Origin: Actinotalea sp. JY-7876
Lineage (GTDB): Bacteria > Actinomycetota > Actinomycetes > Actinomycetales > Cellulomonadaceae
Reading direction: 5' to 3'
NCBI RefSeq assembly: GCF_014042015.1
Contig: NZ_CP059493.1
Span: 1,178,001 to 1,242,000 of the forward strand
DNA: 64,000 nucleotides
Each line of letters begins with the position of its first letter. Position 1 is the first letter of the stretch. Both the position numbers and the translations under genes were made by a program. The notes beneath the pieces are model-generated. The model was not told the DNA's origin and ran no database searches. It saw nothing but the letters and a program-made list of their open reading frames with translations. This document shows, in pieces, positions 28,641 to 38,978 of this stretch.

Positions 28641-29435
28641 TCACTCGGCCGGGGCCGTGCCGATGTACTGCTCGTAGATCGTCGCGTAGGTGCCGTCCTC
28701 GCGGATGCGCTCGAGCGTGCCGTTGACGGCCTCGAGCAGGGCCGTGTTGCCCGTGCGCACGCCGATGCCGTACTGCTCGCCCGTCGGGAACGTCGCGGCG
28801 ACCTCGAGGTCGCCGTCGGCGTACGGGCCCAGGACGGCGATGTCGTTGACGATCGCGTCCACCACGCCGGCGCGCAGCGCCTCGACCTGCAGGCCGAGGT
28901 CCTCGTACTGGCGCGTGGTCAGACCCTGCTCCGTGGCCCAGTCCTCGCCCGTGGTCGCCTGCTGCACGCCCACCGTGAGGCCCTTGAGGTCCTCGGCGGA
29001 CGTCAGGCCCGCGCCGGCGGCGGTGAGCAGGCCCTGGTCGGCGTCGAAGTGCGGGTCGGCGAAGTCCAGCCGCTCCTCGCGCTCGTCGGTGATGGTGATG
29101 CCCGACGCGACGAGGTCGCACTTGCGCGTCTCGAGGTCCTGGCCGGACTCGAGGCCCTCGAACGGCGTGGAGACGGTGGCGAGCTCCACGCCCAGGTCCA
29201 TGGCGACCTCGCGGGCGATGTCGACCTCGAGGCCCACGACCTCGCCGTCCTCCTCGTAGGTGAACGGCTCGTACGGCGGGTTGGCGCAGAGGGTCAGCGT
29301 CCCCTCGGAGACGAGCTCGATCTCGTCACTGCCCGCCCCGTCCATGGTGGCCTCGTTCGAGGCGGTGGAGCTGCACCCGGCGAGCGTGAGGGCGGCGGCG
29401 AGGCCGAGGAGCGCGGCGTGGTTCCGGCGCGGCAT
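28641..29435 (-). CDS. Polar amino acid-binding lipoprotein
   Basis: The 264-residue SBP_bac_3 protein has a lipobox LAGC (Cys21) and a bilobed fold: GTLTLCANPPYEPFTYEEDGEVVGLEVDIAREVA at the start, CDLVASGITITDEREERLDFADPHF in the middle, and VDAIVNDIAVLGPYADGD in lobe 2. The acidic N-terminal linker after the Cys (SSTASNEATMDGAGSDEIE) is a usual spacer. It is first in the importer operon; ligand specificity is not evident. Confidence 0.92.
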   Translation of the reverse strand: MPRRNHAALLGLAAALTLAGCSSTASNEATMDGAGSDEIELVSEGTLTLCANPPYEPFTYEEDGEVVGLEVDIAREVAMDLGVELATVSTPFEGLESGQDLETRKCDLVASGITITDEREERLDFADPHFDADQGLLTAAGAGLTSAEDLKGLTVGVQQATTGEDWATEQGLTTRQYEDLGLQVEALRAGVVDAIVNDIAVLGPYADGDLEVAATFPTGEQYGIGVRTGNTALLEAVNGTLERIREDGTYATIYEQYIGTAPAE

Positions 29436-29475
29436 GGTCGTTCCTGTTCTGTGGGTGGTGCGATGCACGTGGAAC

Positions 29476-29481
29476 TTTATA
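29476..29481 (-). promoter_or_regulatory. Likely -10 box for the amino acid importer operon
   Basis: TATAAA on the minus strand (29481-29476) is by far the most AT-rich site in the 136-bp gap between valS and the binding-protein gene. It lies about 40 nt upstream of ATG 29435. A GCATGC...GCATAGG cluster lies immediately upstream; no clear -35 is seen. Confidence 0.5.
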
Positions 29482-29571
29482 CGCGCGCAAGCATGCCTAT
29501 GCAGACGGAGGGCCCAGTGTGACGAACGTCCCGCCCCTCGGCGGTGGTCGCCCGTGGTCACCGGGCGACGG

Positions 29572-32241
29572 TCACCGGGCTCCGCGCGCCTCGGCCTCAC
29601 CGAGCTCGGCGTCCCGCACGCAGGTCAGCTCGATCGCGTCGTCGGGCGTCAGCGCGAGGTCGAGCGCGCGTCCGGCCGCGCGCACGTCGCCGAGCGCCGC
29701 GCGGACGTGGTCGACCTGCGCGGCCGGCACCACGAGCTCGGCGCGCAGGATCGGCGTCCGCATCGAGACCTTCGCCTCGGACTTGACCTTGCGCAGCGCG
29801 GCCAGGGCGCGCCCGGCGGCGTCGAGGGCCGCGGGGTCGGCGTCGCCAGCCGCGTCGCGCAGCGGCCCGGCGACCGGCCACGGCGCGCGGTGCACCGTGC
29901 CCTCGCGCCACCACGACCAGACCTCCTCGGTCGCGAACGGCAGCACCGGTGCCAGCAGGCGCAGGAGCGTGTCGAGCGCGAGCGCGAGCGCGGCGCGCGC
30001 GGACGCCGTCGCGCCGGCCCCGGCCTCCGCGCTGCCGTACGCCCGGTCCTTGACCAGCTCGAGGTAGTCGTCGCAGAAGGTCCAGAAGAAGGTCTCGGTC
30101 AGCTCGAGCGCGCGCGTGTGGTCGTAGGCCTCGAGCGCCTGGGTGGCCTTGTCGACGACGTCCGCCAGGCCGGCGAGCATCGCCCGGTCCAGGGGCTCGG
30201 TCACCGCGGCGGGGTCGAGCGCCGTGGTGTCGGCGCCGAACGAGAGCGCGAACTTGCTCGCGTTGAGGACCTTGATCGCGAGGCGTCGGCCGATCTTCAT
30301 CTGGCCGACCTCGAACGCGGCGTCCGTGCCCAGGCGCGCCGAGGCGGCCCAGTACCGGACGGCGTCGGAGCCGTGCTCCTCGAGCAGCCCCATCGGCGTG
30401 ACGACGTTGCCCTTGGACTTCGACATCTTCTTGCGGTCGGGGTCGAGGATCCAGCCCGAGATCGCCGCGTGGGCCCACGGCAGCGAGCCGTGCTCCAGGT
30501 GCGAGCGGACCACCGTCGAGAACAGCCAGGTGCGGATGATGTCCTGGCCCTGGGGGCGCAGGTCCATCGGGAAGACCCGCTCGAACAGGTCGTCGTCCCA
30601 GCCCCAGCCGCCCGCGATCTGCGGCGTCAGCGAGGACGTCGCCCACGTGTCCATGACGTCGGCCTCGCCGACGAAGCCGCCCGGCACGCCGCGCTGCTCG
30701 GGGGTGTACCCCGGCGGGACGTCGCTGCTCGGGTCGACCGGCAGCGCGGACTCGTCCGGGAGGATCGGACGCGCGTGGTCCACCTCGCCGTCCTCGCCCA
30801 CGGCGTACCACAGCGGGATGGCGACGCCGAAGAACCGCTGGCGCGAGATCAGCCAGTCGCCGTTGAGCCCGCCGACCCAGTTCTCGTAGCGCACGCGCAT
30901 GAAGTCGGGGTGGAACGCCAGCTCGTCTCCGCGGGCGAGGAGCGCCTCGCGCAGCCCGGCGCCCGCGCCCTCGTCGCGACCGCCGTTGCGGATGTACCAC
31001 TGGCGCGAGGTGACGATCTCCAGGGGCTTGTCGCCCTTCTCGAAGAAGTTCGCCTTGCGCTGGGTCGCGACGGGCTCGCCGTCGAGGTCCCCGCTGGCGC
31101 GCAGCGCGTCGACGACGGCGGTCCGCGCCGAGAACGTCGTCTTGCCGGCGAGCTCCGCCCACGTCTGGCGGCCCGCGGCGTCGGTGATCCACTCGGGCGT
31201 CTCGCGCTGCAGGCGCCCGTCGCGCTGGATCACCGAGCGCGTGGGCAGCTGGAGCTCGCGCCACCACTGGACGTCGGTGAGGTCGCCGAAGGTGCAGCAC
31301 ATCGCGATGCCCGCGCCCTTGTCGGGCTCGGCGGCCGGGTGCGCCAGCACGGGCACCTCGACGCCGAACAGCGGCGAGCGCACCGTGGTGCCGAACAGGT
31401 GGGCGTAGCGCTCGTCGTCCGGGTGCGCGATGAGCGCGACGACCGCGGGGATGAGCTCGGGCCGCGTCGTCTCGATGTGGACCGGGGTGCCGTCGTCGGT
31501 GCGGTGGAAGGCGACGCGGTGGAAGTGCCCGGGGTAGTCCCGTGCCTCGAGCTCCGCCTGCGCGACGGCGGTCTGGAAGGTCACGTCCCACAGGCCCGGG
31601 GCCTCGGCCTGGTAGGCCTCGCCGCGCTCGAGGTTGCGCAGGAACGCGCGCTGCGCGACGGCACGCGCCCGCGCGTCGATGGTCTGGTAGTGGTGCGACC
31701 AGTCGACCGACAGGCCCAGCCGGCGCCAGAGCGCCTCGAACTGGCGCTCGTCCTGCACCGTGAGCCGCTCGCACAGCTCGACGAAGTTGCGCCGCGAGAT
31801 CGGGACCTGGTCGGCGTTCTTGATGCTCTTGCCCTCGCCGCCCTCGTGCGGGGGCGTGAAGTCCGGGTCGTACGGCAGCGTCGGGTCGCAGCGCACGCCG
31901 TAGTAGTTCTGCACGCGGCGCTCGGTGGGCAGGCCGTTGTCGTCCCAGCCCATCGGGTAGAAGACCTTCTTGCCGCGCATGCGCCAGAAGCGCGCGACGA
32001 CGTCGGTGTGCGTGTAGGAGAACACGTGGCCGACGTGCAGCGAGCCGGAGACCGTGGGCGGCGGGGTGTCGATCGAGTAGACCTCGTCGCGCGTCGCCGT
32101 GCGGTCGAACGCGTAGGTGCCCTGCTCGGCCCACGCGGCGTCCCAGCGCTCCTCGAGCCCCTCGAGGCTCACCCTGTCCGGTACGCGCGACGGCGCGGCG
32201 GCCGACGGGGCGGGGGACGTGGTGGGGTGCTCGGTGCTCAT
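29572..32241 (-). CDS. valS: Valyl-tRNA synthetase
   Basis: The 889-residue class I synthetase has the HIGH motif as SGSLHVGHVFSYTHTD, a connective (editing) domain around IETTRPELIPAVVALIAHPDDERY, the KMSKS motif in KKMSKSKGNVVTPMGLL, a Val-specific anticodon domain and a coiled-coil-like C-terminus. The start ATG 32241 precedes an Ala/Pro/Ser-rich tail of about 25 residues. No T-box or leader structure is evident in the 118-bp gap to the divergent ABC gene. Confidence 0.95.
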   Translation of the reverse strand: MSTEHPTTSPAPSAAAPSRVPDRVSLEGLEERWDAAWAEQGTYAFDRTATRDEVYSIDTPPPTVSGSLHVGHVFSYTHTDVVARFWRMRGKKVFYPMGWDDNGLPTERRVQNYYGVRCDPTLPYDPDFTPPHEGGEGKSIKNADQVPISRRNFVELCERLTVQDERQFEALWRRLGLSVDWSHHYQTIDARARAVAQRAFLRNLERGEAYQAEAPGLWDVTFQTAVAQAELEARDYPGHFHRVAFHRTDDGTPVHIETTRPELIPAVVALIAHPDDERYAHLFGTTVRSPLFGVEVPVLAHPAAEPDKGAGIAMCCTFGDLTDVQWWRELQLPTRSVIQRDGRLQRETPEWITDAAGRQTWAELAGKTTFSARTAVVDALRASGDLDGEPVATQRKANFFEKGDKPLEIVTSRQWYIRNGGRDEGAGAGLREALLARGDELAFHPDFMRVRYENWVGGLNGDWLISRQRFFGVAIPLWYAVGEDGEVDHARPILPDESALPVDPSSDVPPGYTPEQRGVPGGFVGEADVMDTWATSSLTPQIAGGWGWDDDLFERVFPMDLRPQGQDIIRTWLFSTVVRSHLEHGSLPWAHAAISGWILDPDRKKMSKSKGNVVTPMGLLEEHGSDAVRYWAASARLGTDAAFEVGQMKIGRRLAIKVLNASKFALSFGADTTALDPAAVTEPLDRAMLAGLADVVDKATQALEAYDHTRALELTETFFWTFCDDYLELVKDRAYGSAEAGAGATASARAALALALDTLLRLLAPVLPFATEEVWSWWREGTVHRAPWPVAGPLRDAAGDADPAALDAAGRALAALRKVKSEAKVSMRTPILRAELVVPAAQVDHVRAALGDVRAAGRALDLALTPDDAIELTCVRDAELGEAEARGAR

Positions 32242-32359
32242 GGTCACCGATTCTCCCAGAACGCGGGGCGTGCGTGGTGCGGTCCGGCGGCCCGCCCGTG
32301 TTGGTCCTGGCGCGGGCGACGGCGATGATGGGTCCGGGACCACGACGGGACGGACGAGC

Positions 32360-33139
32360 ATGCGAGCACTGGCACCAGATCCCGCCGCGGCCGGGGGGCC
32401 GATCGCGTCGGCGCGCGCCCTGGTCAAGGTCTACGGCCGGGGGGAGACGGCGGTCCGCGCGCTCGACGGCGTCGACGTCGACCTCGAGCGGGGCGAGCTC
32501 ACGGCGATCATGGGGCCGTCCGGGTCCGGCAAGTCGACGCTGATGCACTGCCTGGCCGGCCTCGACACCCCCACCTCGGGGCGCGTCGTGGTCGACGGCG
32601 CCGACGTCGGGCGCATGAACCAGCGCAGCCTCACGCGCCTGCGGCGGACCCGCATCGGGTTCGTCTTCCAGGCCTTCAACCTCATCCCGACGCTCACGGC
32701 GGAGGAGAACATCACCCTGCCGCTCGACATCGCGCGCACGCCCGTGGACCGGGCGTGGTTCGACACCGTGGTGGACGCCGTCGGCCTGCGCGACCGGCTC
32801 AGTCACCGGCCGGCGGAGCTCTCGGGCGGGCAGCAGCAGCGCGTCGCCTGCGCCCGCGCGCTGGTCTCCCGCCCGGCCGTGGTCTTCGCCGACGAGCCGA
32901 CGGGCAACCTCGACTCGCGCTCGTCGGGCGAGGTCCTGGGCTTCCTGCGGCGGTCCGTCGACGAGCTCGACCAGGCCGTCGTCATGGTGACGCACGACCC
33001 GACCGCCGCGTCCTACGCGCACCGCGTGCTGTTCCTCGCGGACGGGCGCGTCGTCGGCGAGCTGGAGCGGCCCACCGCGGAGAGCGTGCTCGACACGCTC
33101 CGCGACCTCGGCGTCGGCCGCCGGACGGCGCCGGCGTGA
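32360..33139 (+). CDS. MacB/LolD-type ABC transporter ATPase
   Basis: The 259-residue ATPase has Walker [10 protein letters not shown], signature [15 protein letters not shown], Walker B VVFADEPTGNLDSRSS and H-loop VTHDP. The DEPTGNLD and FVFQAFNLIPTLTAEEN motifs mark the MacB/LolD/SalX group. It overlaps the permease gene by 4 bp (GTGA). The pair is probably a mechanotransmission-type exporter or lipoprotein/peptide transporter. Confidence 0.92.
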   Translation: MRALAPDPAAAGGPIASARALVKVYGRGETAVRALDGVDVDLERGELTAIMGPSGSGKSTLMHCLAGLDTPTSGRVVVDGADVGRMNQRSLTRLRRTRIGFVFQAFNLIPTLTAEENITLPLDIARTPVDRAWFDTVVDAVGLRDRLSHRPAELSGGQQQRVACARALVSRPAVVFADEPTGNLDSRSSGEVLGFLRRSVDELDQAVVMVTHDPTAASYAHRVLFLADGRVVGELERPTAESVLDTLRDLGVGRRTAPA

Positions 33140-35670
33140 TCCGCGTCGCGCTCCGCGCGATCCGGGCCCACCTCGGCCGCCTGCTCCTCTCGGTCGTGGC
33201 GGTCATGCTCGGCGTCGCCTTCGTGGCGGGCACGTTCTCGCTGCGGGCGACGCTGTCGTCGACGTTCGACGGCATCGTGGACGCGGGTCTGCCCGCCGAC
33301 GTCTACGTGCGCGCCGCGGACGCCGCGGCCGCGACGGACGCCCAGCCCGCGCCCGCGGCGACCTTCCCGCTGGAGATCGCCGACGCGCTCCGGGAGGTCG
33401 ACGGCGTCCGCGCCGCGGTCCCCGAGGTCAGCGGCCCCATCGTGCTCGTCGGCGCGGACGGCACGGCCGTCGTCTCGCAGGGCCCCCCGAGCTTCGGGCT
33501 GGGCCTGCACGAGAGCGACCCCGAGGTCGACATCGTCGCCGGGCGCGCGCCGGAGCGCGCCGGCGAGATCGCGCTGGAGTCCTCCGCGCTCGAGTCCTCG
33601 GGGCTCGCGGTGGGGGACGAGACGTCGGTCGTGCTCGGCGGCGAGGTCGTGCCCGTCGAGGTCGTCGGCGAGCTCCGCCTCGGTGCGCCGGTCGCCGGGG
33701 CGACGATCGTCGTGCTCGACGCCGCCACGGCGACGAGCGTCTACGCGCCCGACGGCCGCATCGGCAGCGTCGCCGTCTACGCCGAGCCCGACGTCGCCCC
33801 GGACGCGCTCGCCGCCGACGTGAGCGACGCGCTCGGGTCCGTCGCCGGGGCCGACGACGTGGAGGTCGTCACGGGCGACGAGCTGCGCGAGGAGAGCCGC
33901 GAGCAGATCGGCCAGGTGCTGGGCTTCGTCTCGACCTTCCTGCTCGTCTTCGCGGGCGTGGCCCTGTTCGTCGGGGCGTTCATCATCGCGAACACCTTCC
34001 AGATGATCGTGCGGCAGCGGCAGCGCGAGTACGCGATGCTCCGCGCGATCGGTGCGTCGCCGACGCAGGTGCTCGCATCGATCCTGCTCCAGGCCGCCGT
34101 GGTCGGCGTGATCGGCTCCGCGCTCGGGGTGGGCGCCGGGGTCGCGCTCGTCGCGGGTCTGCGGGAGGCGTTCGCCCGGTTCGGGATGGAGCTGTCCGGG
34201 TCGGTGCCCCTGGACACCGCGACGGTGGTCGTGTCCCTGCTCACGGGCACCCTGGTCAGCGTCGTGGCGGCGGCCGTGCCCGCGCGGCGCGCGGCCGTGA
34301 CGCCGCCCGTGGAGGCGATGCGGGACGACGTCGTCTCGACGGACGGCGCCTCCCGGGCGCGGACGGTCGTCGGCGCCCTGCTCCTCGCGGGCGGCGTCGC
34401 CGCCGTGGCGGCCGCGACCGCCGGGAGCGTGGGCGACCGCGGGACGGTGCTCGGCGTCGGTGCGGCGGCGGTGCTGCTCGGCGTGCTCGTGGTCGCGCCG
34501 GCGACGGTGCCGGCCGCGCTCGGGGCGCTCGCCGCCCCGGCGGTCGCGCTGCTGCGTCCCCTCGGCGGGCTGGCCCGCGGCAACGTCACCCGCACGCCGC
34601 GCCGGACGGCGAGCACGGCCGGCGCGCTGGTGATCGGCATGGCGCTGGTCGGCGCCGCCGGGGTGATCGCCGCGTCGACCCAGGCCTCGACGCGCGCGAT
34701 CGTGGAGAGCGAGTCGACCGCTGACCTGCTGCTGCGCTCCGCGACGCGCGACGTCCCGGCGGAGCTGATCGCCGACGCCGCGCAGGTGGACGGGGTGGCG
34801 GCCGTCGACCCGCTGCGCATCACGGTGGCGCTGGTCGACGGCGAGCAGACGCCCGTCGCGGGGGCGCCGGCCGGCATCTTCGACCGCTCGCTCGACGTCG
34901 AGCTGGTCGAGGGTGGCGCCGACGCGCTGGAGCGGGGCGAGGCGGTCGTGCAGGACGGGCCCGCCGAGGAGCGCGGGTGGTCGCTCGGCGACGAGCTGCA
35001 GGTCGAGGGGTCCGCGGGCGCGGCGACCGTCACGGTCGGCGCCGTCATCGACTCGCGCGCCGTCGGCGTGCCGCTCGTCCTGCCGCAGGACGTGCTCGCC
35101 GCGGTCGCGGTGCCGGGTGAGGGACAGGTCGACACGGCGTTCGTCGTCGTGGAGGACGGCGCCGACGTGGCCGCCGTGCGCGCGGACCTCGTCGACCTGG
35201 CGCGTCCGTACGTCGTGGCCACCGTCGTCGACAACGAGGAGTTCGCCGACGAGCTCGCGGGCCAGGTCGACCAGGTCCTCGTGATCCTCTACGCCCTGCT
35301 CGCGCTGTCCGTGGTCATCGCCGTGCTCGGCATCGTCAACACGCTCGCGCTCTCGGTCGCCGAGCGCACGCGCGAGATCGGGCTGCTGCGGGCCGTGGGG
35401 CTCGGACGGCTCCAGCTGGCGGCCGTGGTGACGATCGAGTCGGTGCTCATCGCGGTCTTCGGCACGGCGCTGGGCCTCGGCGTGGGTGTGGGGCTCGCCG
35501 CCACGATGCCCACCGTCTTCGCCGACGACGGCCTCGACACCCTGGCGATCCCGTGGGCGCAGCTCGTCGTGGGCCTGGGGGTCGCCGTCGTCGTCGGCGT
35601 GCTGGCGGCCGTGTGGCCGGCCGCGCGCGCCGCCCGGATGGACGTGCTGGACGCGGTCTCCTACGAGTGA
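33136..35670 (+). CDS. FtsX-like ABC transporter permease
   Basis: The 844-residue permease begins at GTG 33136 with a membrane helix (LLLSVVAVMLGVAFVAGTFSLRATLSSTF), a large extracytoplasmic MacB-PCD domain, a first FtsX module (about 260-390), a second helix and ectodomain, and a second FtsX module at the C-terminus (DQVLVILYALLALSVVIAVLGIVNTLALSVAERTREIGLLRAVG). The duplicated design with eight to ten helices is the long actinobacterial form. Function may be export of peptides, lipids or antibiotics. Confidence 0.9.
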   Translation: MIRVALRAIRAHLGRLLLSVVAVMLGVAFVAGTFSLRATLSSTFDGIVDAGLPADVYVRAADAAAATDAQPAPAATFPLEIADALREVDGVRAAVPEVSGPIVLVGADGTAVVSQGPPSFGLGLHESDPEVDIVAGRAPERAGEIALESSALESSGLAVGDETSVVLGGEVVPVEVVGELRLGAPVAGATIVVLDAATATSVYAPDGRIGSVAVYAEPDVAPDALAADVSDALGSVAGADDVEVVTGDELREESREQIGQVLGFVSTFLLVFAGVALFVGAFIIANTFQMIVRQRQREYAMLRAIGASPTQVLASILLQAAVVGVIGSALGVGAGVALVAGLREAFARFGMELSGSVPLDTATVVVSLLTGTLVSVVAAAVPARRAAVTPPVEAMRDDVVSTDGASRARTVVGALLLAGGVAAVAAATAGSVGDRGTVLGVGAAAVLLGVLVVAPATVPAALGALAAPAVALLRPLGGLARGNVTRTPRRTASTAGALVIGMALVGAAGVIAASTQASTRAIVESESTADLLLRSATRDVPAELIADAAQVDGVAAVDPLRITVALVDGEQTPVAGAPAGIFDRSLDVELVEGGADALERGEAVVQDGPAEERGWSLGDELQVEGSAGAATVTVGAVIDSRAVGVPLVLPQDVLAAVAVPGEGQVDTAFVVVEDGADVAAVRADLVDLARPYVVATVVDNEEFADELAGQVDQVLVILYALLALSVVIAVLGIVNTLALSVAERTREIGLLRAVGLGRLQLAAVVTIESVLIAVFGTALGLGVGVGLAATMPTVFADDGLDTLAIPWAQLVVGLGVAVVVGVLAAVWPAARAARMDVLDAVSYE

Positions 35671-35764
35671 GCCGGTCCGGGGTGGCCGCGCGGGCGAACT
35701 ACTGTCGTGCCGCGGGCCGGCGGCGTCGCCGGCCTGGTCGAGCACCGGAGGAGGCGGAGGACGC

Positions 35765-36769
35765 ATGGGGACGGGTCTGACCATCGGCTACGCCGCGATG
35801 CTCGAGCAGTTCCACCCGACCGAGGCCGTCGAGCTCGCGGTGCTGGCGGAGCAGCACGGGTTCTCGGGCGTCATGGCCGCGGACCACTTCCAGCCGTGGG
35901 TCCCGCAGCAGGGCCAGTCCGCCTTCGTGTGGAACGTGCTGGCGGCACTGGGCGAGCGCACGCGCGGCGACCTCGGCCCCGGCGTCACGGCGCCCACGTT
36001 CCGCTGGCACCCCGCGATGGTCGCGCAGGCCTCCGCGACGCTCGCGGCGATGTACCCGGGGCGGCACTGGCTGGGGCTGGGCTCGGGCGAGGCGCTCAAC
36101 GAGCACGTGGTCGCGGGCTACTGGCCGGAGGCGCCGGAGCGGATCAACCGGATGTTCGACGCCATCGACCTCATCACCAAGCTGTTCACCGCCTCGATCG
36201 CCGGCAAGGACGTCAAGCACTCGGGGCCCTTCTACACGATGGAGTCCACGCGGCTGTGGACCATGCCCGAGGTCGCCCCGGAGATCCTCGTGGCCACCGC
36301 GGGACCGGTCACCGCGCGCCGCGCCGGGCGGCACGCGGACGGGCTCATCACCGTCGGCGCCCCGCTGGAGAAGATCGCGGGGCTCTTCGCCCGGTTCGAG
36401 GCGGGGGCGCGCGAGGCGGGCAAGGACCCGGCGACGATGCCGCGCGTGCTCCAGGTGCACCTGTCCTGGGCCCCCACGGACGAGGAGGCGACGGCCAACG
36501 CGCTGCGCGAGTGGCCCAACGGCGGGATGCGGTTCCCCAAGGCCGACATCCGCTCCCCGTTCGACTTCGAGCAGATCGCGCGGCTCGTGCGCGCCGAGGA
36601 CTTCGCCGGTCGGATGGTGATCTCGGCGGACCCGGACGTCCACCGGGCAGCGATCCAGAAGTACGTCGACCTCGGCTTCGACCGGGTCTACCTGCACAAC
36701 GTCGGCCGCAACCAGCGGGAGTGGATCGAGGTCTTCGGCCGCGACGTGCTCCCGAAGCTGTCGCGGTGA
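35765..36769 (+). CDS. F420-dependent LLM-class oxidoreductase, G6PDH-related
   Basis: The 334-residue luciferase-like TIM barrel has the N-terminal [38 protein letters not shown], the segment [43 protein letters not shown] and C-terminal [20 protein letters not shown]. These match the F420-dependent glucose-6-phosphate dehydrogenase relatives (TIGR03557 type). It should transfer hydride to or from F420; the substrate is not known. GGAGG precedes the ATG, and the stop overlaps cofE by 4 bp. Confidence 0.88.
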   Translation: MGTGLTIGYAAMLEQFHPTEAVELAVLAEQHGFSGVMAADHFQPWVPQQGQSAFVWNVLAALGERTRGDLGPGVTAPTFRWHPAMVAQASATLAAMYPGRHWLGLGSGEALNEHVVAGYWPEAPERINRMFDAIDLITKLFTASIAGKDVKHSGPFYTMESTRLWTMPEVAPEILVATAGPVTARRAGRHADGLITVGAPLEKIAGLFARFEAGAREAGKDPATMPRVLQVHLSWAPTDEEATANALREWPNGGMRFPKADIRSPFDFEQIARLVRAEDFAGRMVISADPDVHRAAIQKYVDLGFDRVYLHNVGRNQREWIEVFGRDVLPKLSR

Positions 36770-37620
36770 GCGCCCCGCCCGCCCTGAGCGCCGTCGCCCC
36801 CGGCGGCGTGCCCGAGGTGCGTCCCGGCGACGACCTCGCCGCGCTCGTCCTCGGCGCCGTGGACGCGGCCGTCTGGCCGGACGGCTCGACCGGGCTGCGC
36901 GACGGCGACGTCGTCGTGGTGACGAGCAAGGTCGTCTCCAAGGCCGAGGGGCGGGTCCTGGCCGCGGCGGACCGCGAGGGCGCGATCACGCAGGAGACCG
37001 TGCGGCTGGTCGCCAGCCGCCGACACCCGGGCGGCGTCCTGCGCATCGTCGAGAACCGGCTCGGACTGGTCATGGCGGCGGCGGGCGTCGACGCGAGCAA
37101 CACGCCGGAGGGCACCGTGCTGCTCCTGCCGATCGACCCGGACGCCTCGGCGCGGGCGCTGCGCGCGCGGCTCCAGGCCGCGACCGGCCGGCGCCTGGGC
37201 GTCGTCGTCACCGACACGGCGGGCCGCGCCTGGCGCCGCGGGCTCGTGGACCTGGCGATCGGGGCCGCCGGCGTCGTCGTGCTGGAGGACCTGCGGGGGA
37301 GCGCCGACCACCACGGGCGCACCCTGGACGTCACCGTCCGGGCGGTGGCGGACGAGATCGCGAGCGCGGCCGAGCTGCTGACGGGCAAGACGTCGCAGCG
37401 TCCGGTCACCGTGGTCCGCGGGCTGGGCCACCACGTCCTGCCGGCCGACGACGACGGCGCGGGTGCCGGGTCGGTGGTGCGGCCGGCGGCCGAGGACCTG
37501 TTCCGCGAGGGCAGCGCCGAGGCGTACGCCCGCGGCTACGCCGCCGGGCTGGCCGCGGCCCGGGACACCGCGGGCGGGGTCAGCGCGGGCGGCGTCAGCG
37601 GGAGCGCGCCGCGGCCTTGA
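36766..37620 (+). CDS. cofE: Coenzyme F420-0:L-glutamate ligase
   Basis: The 284-residue protein shows the CofE fold: [19 protein letters not shown], the Arg/His-rich [45 protein letters not shown], and [26 protein letters not shown]. It adds the glutamate tail to F420-0 using GTP. Only the CofE part is present, without the FbiB C-terminal oxidoreductase domain, and the protein carries an extra Ala/Gly-rich C-terminal tail. No CofC, CofD, CofG or CofH gene is in the window. Its last 26 bp overlap the convergent gene. Confidence 0.92.
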   Translation: MSAPPALSAVAPGGVPEVRPGDDLAALVLGAVDAAVWPDGSTGLRDGDVVVVTSKVVSKAEGRVLAAADREGAITQETVRLVASRRHPGGVLRIVENRLGLVMAAAGVDASNTPEGTVLLLPIDPDASARALRARLQAATGRRLGVVVTDTAGRAWRRGLVDLAIGAAGVVVLEDLRGSADHHGRTLDVTVRAVADEIASAAELLTGKTSQRPVTVVRGLGHHVLPADDDGAGAGSVVRPAAEDLFREGSAEAYARGYAAGLAAARDTAGGVSAGGVSGSAPRP

Positions 37621-38179
37621 GCGCCTTCTTGGTCGCGCGGACCTCGAGCAGCGAGGCCTCGTCGGTGACGTCGGCGATCGAGCGGCGCGAGCCCTCCTCG
37701 CCGTAGGCGCCGGCGGCCTCGCGCCAGCCGGCGGGCGTCACGCCGCGCCGCTTGCCGAGCAGGGCCAGGAAGATCCGGGCCTTCTGGTCGCCGAAGCCCG
37801 GCAGCGCCTTGAGGCGGCGCAGCACCTCGCGGCCGTCCGGGTCGCCGTCCCGCCACAGGCGCGTGACGTCGCCGTCGTAGGTGTCCACGACGGCCCTCGC
37901 GACGGCCTGGACACGGCCCGCCATCGAGCCCGGGTAGCGGTGGACCGCGGGGGGCGTCGCGCACAGCGCGGCGAACTGCTCGGGGTCGGCGTCGGCCACG
38001 GCGCGCGGGTCGAGCGTGCCGAGCCGGTCGGCGATCTTGCGCGGTCCGGCGAAGGCGGTCTCCATCGCGACCTGCTGGTCCAGGAGCATGCCGAGGAGCA
38101 GCGCGAAGGGGTCGGCGTCGAGCAGCGCGTCGGCCTCGGGGTCGCCGGTGAGCCAGAGGGTCTGCGTCATGGCGTCCAT
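37595..38179 (-). CDS. HhH-GPD base excision repair family protein
   Basis: The 194-residue protein has the TIGR03252-type layout: [31 protein letters not shown] at the N-terminus, then the HhH-like [25 protein letters not shown], where the Gly-Phe-Gly turn fits helix-hairpin-helix DNA glycosylases. It lacks the four-Cys iron-sulfur cluster of Nth/MutY. An ATG at 38170 would shorten it by three residues. Its 3' end overlaps the cofE 3' end. Confidence 0.85.
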   Translation of the reverse strand: MDAMTQTLWLTGDPEADALLDADPFALLLGMLLDQQVAMETAFAGPRKIADRLGTLDPRAVADADPEQFAALCATPPAVHRYPGSMAGRVQAVARAVVDTYDGDVTRLWRDGDPDGREVLRRLKALPGFGDQKARIFLALLGKRRGVTPAGWREAAGAYGEEGSRRSIADVTDEASLLEVRATKKALKAAARSR

Positions 38180-38201
38180 GGTGCCACCGGTCGGCGGCGG
38201 G

Positions 38202-38978
38202 TCAGCCCGCCGGCGAGAACGTCAGGACGGGGCGACCCGTCTCGGGGTGCTCCAGCACGACGCACCGCACGCGGTAGACCGGCTCGAGGACGTCCGGGCG
38301 CAGGACCTCGCCCACGCTGCCCGCCGCGACGACGCGGCCCTCGGCCAGGAGCACCACGTGGTCGCACGCCTGCGCGGCGAGGTTGAGGTCGTGCAGCGCG
38401 GCGACGACCGTGACGCCGCGCGCGGTCAGGCGGTGCACGACGGCGAACGTGTCGAGCTGGGCGTGCACGTCGAGGTGGTTCGTGGGCTCGTCGAGCAGCA
38501 GCAGCTCGGGCTCCTGCGCGAGGGCGCGCGCCAGGTGGACCCGTTGGCGCTCGCCGCCCGAGAGCGTCGCGAGCAGGCGGTGGGCGAACGCCTCGGCTCC
38601 CGCCTCGCGCAGGGCGCTGTCGGCGACCTCGTGGTCGTGCGCGCCGAGGCCGCCCCAGCGCGAGCCGTGGGGCGTGCGGCCGAGCAGGACCGCGTCGCGC
38701 ACGGTCAGCGGGGCCTGGGCCGCCGAGTCCTGCTCGACGAGCGCGACCCGGCGCGCGCGCTCGCGGCGACCCAGGGCGAGGAGATCGACGTCGTCGAGGC
38801 GCACGCCGCCGCCGTCGGGCTCGGTCACGCCCGCGACGAGGCGCAGGAGGCTGGACTTGCCCGCGCCGTTGGGCCCGAGCAGGCCCGTCAGGGCGCCGCG
38901 CGGGGGCGTGCAGTCGACGCCGTCGACGATCATCCGGCCGCCGACGGACCAGGCGAGGTGGTCCAGGTGCAGGCTCAT
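38202..38978 (-). CDS. ABC importer ATPase, putative F420-0 uptake
   Basis: The 258-residue FecE/BtuD-type ATPase has Walker A GPNGAGKSS, signature LSGGERQRVHLARALA, Walker B LLLLDEPTNHLD and H-loop ALHDL. It overlaps the permease by 4 bp. A three-gene FecBCE-type cassette next to cofE and an F420-dependent dehydrogenase is the context for which F420-0 import was proposed (TIGR03868/03869/03873). A siderophore, heme or cobalamin importer is the alternative. Confidence 0.85.
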   Translation of the reverse strand: MSLHLDHLAWSVGGRMIVDGVDCTPPRGALTGLLGPNGAGKSSLLRLVAGVTEPDGGGVRLDDVDLLALGRRERARRVALVEQDSAAQAPLTVRDAVLLGRTPHGSRWGGLGAHDHEVADSALREAGAEAFAHRLLATLSGGERQRVHLARALAQEPELLLLDEPTNHLDVHAQLDTFAVVHRLTARGVTVVAALHDLNLAAQACDHVVLLAEGRVVAAGSVGEVLRPDVLEPVYRVRCVVLEHPETGRPVLTFSPAG

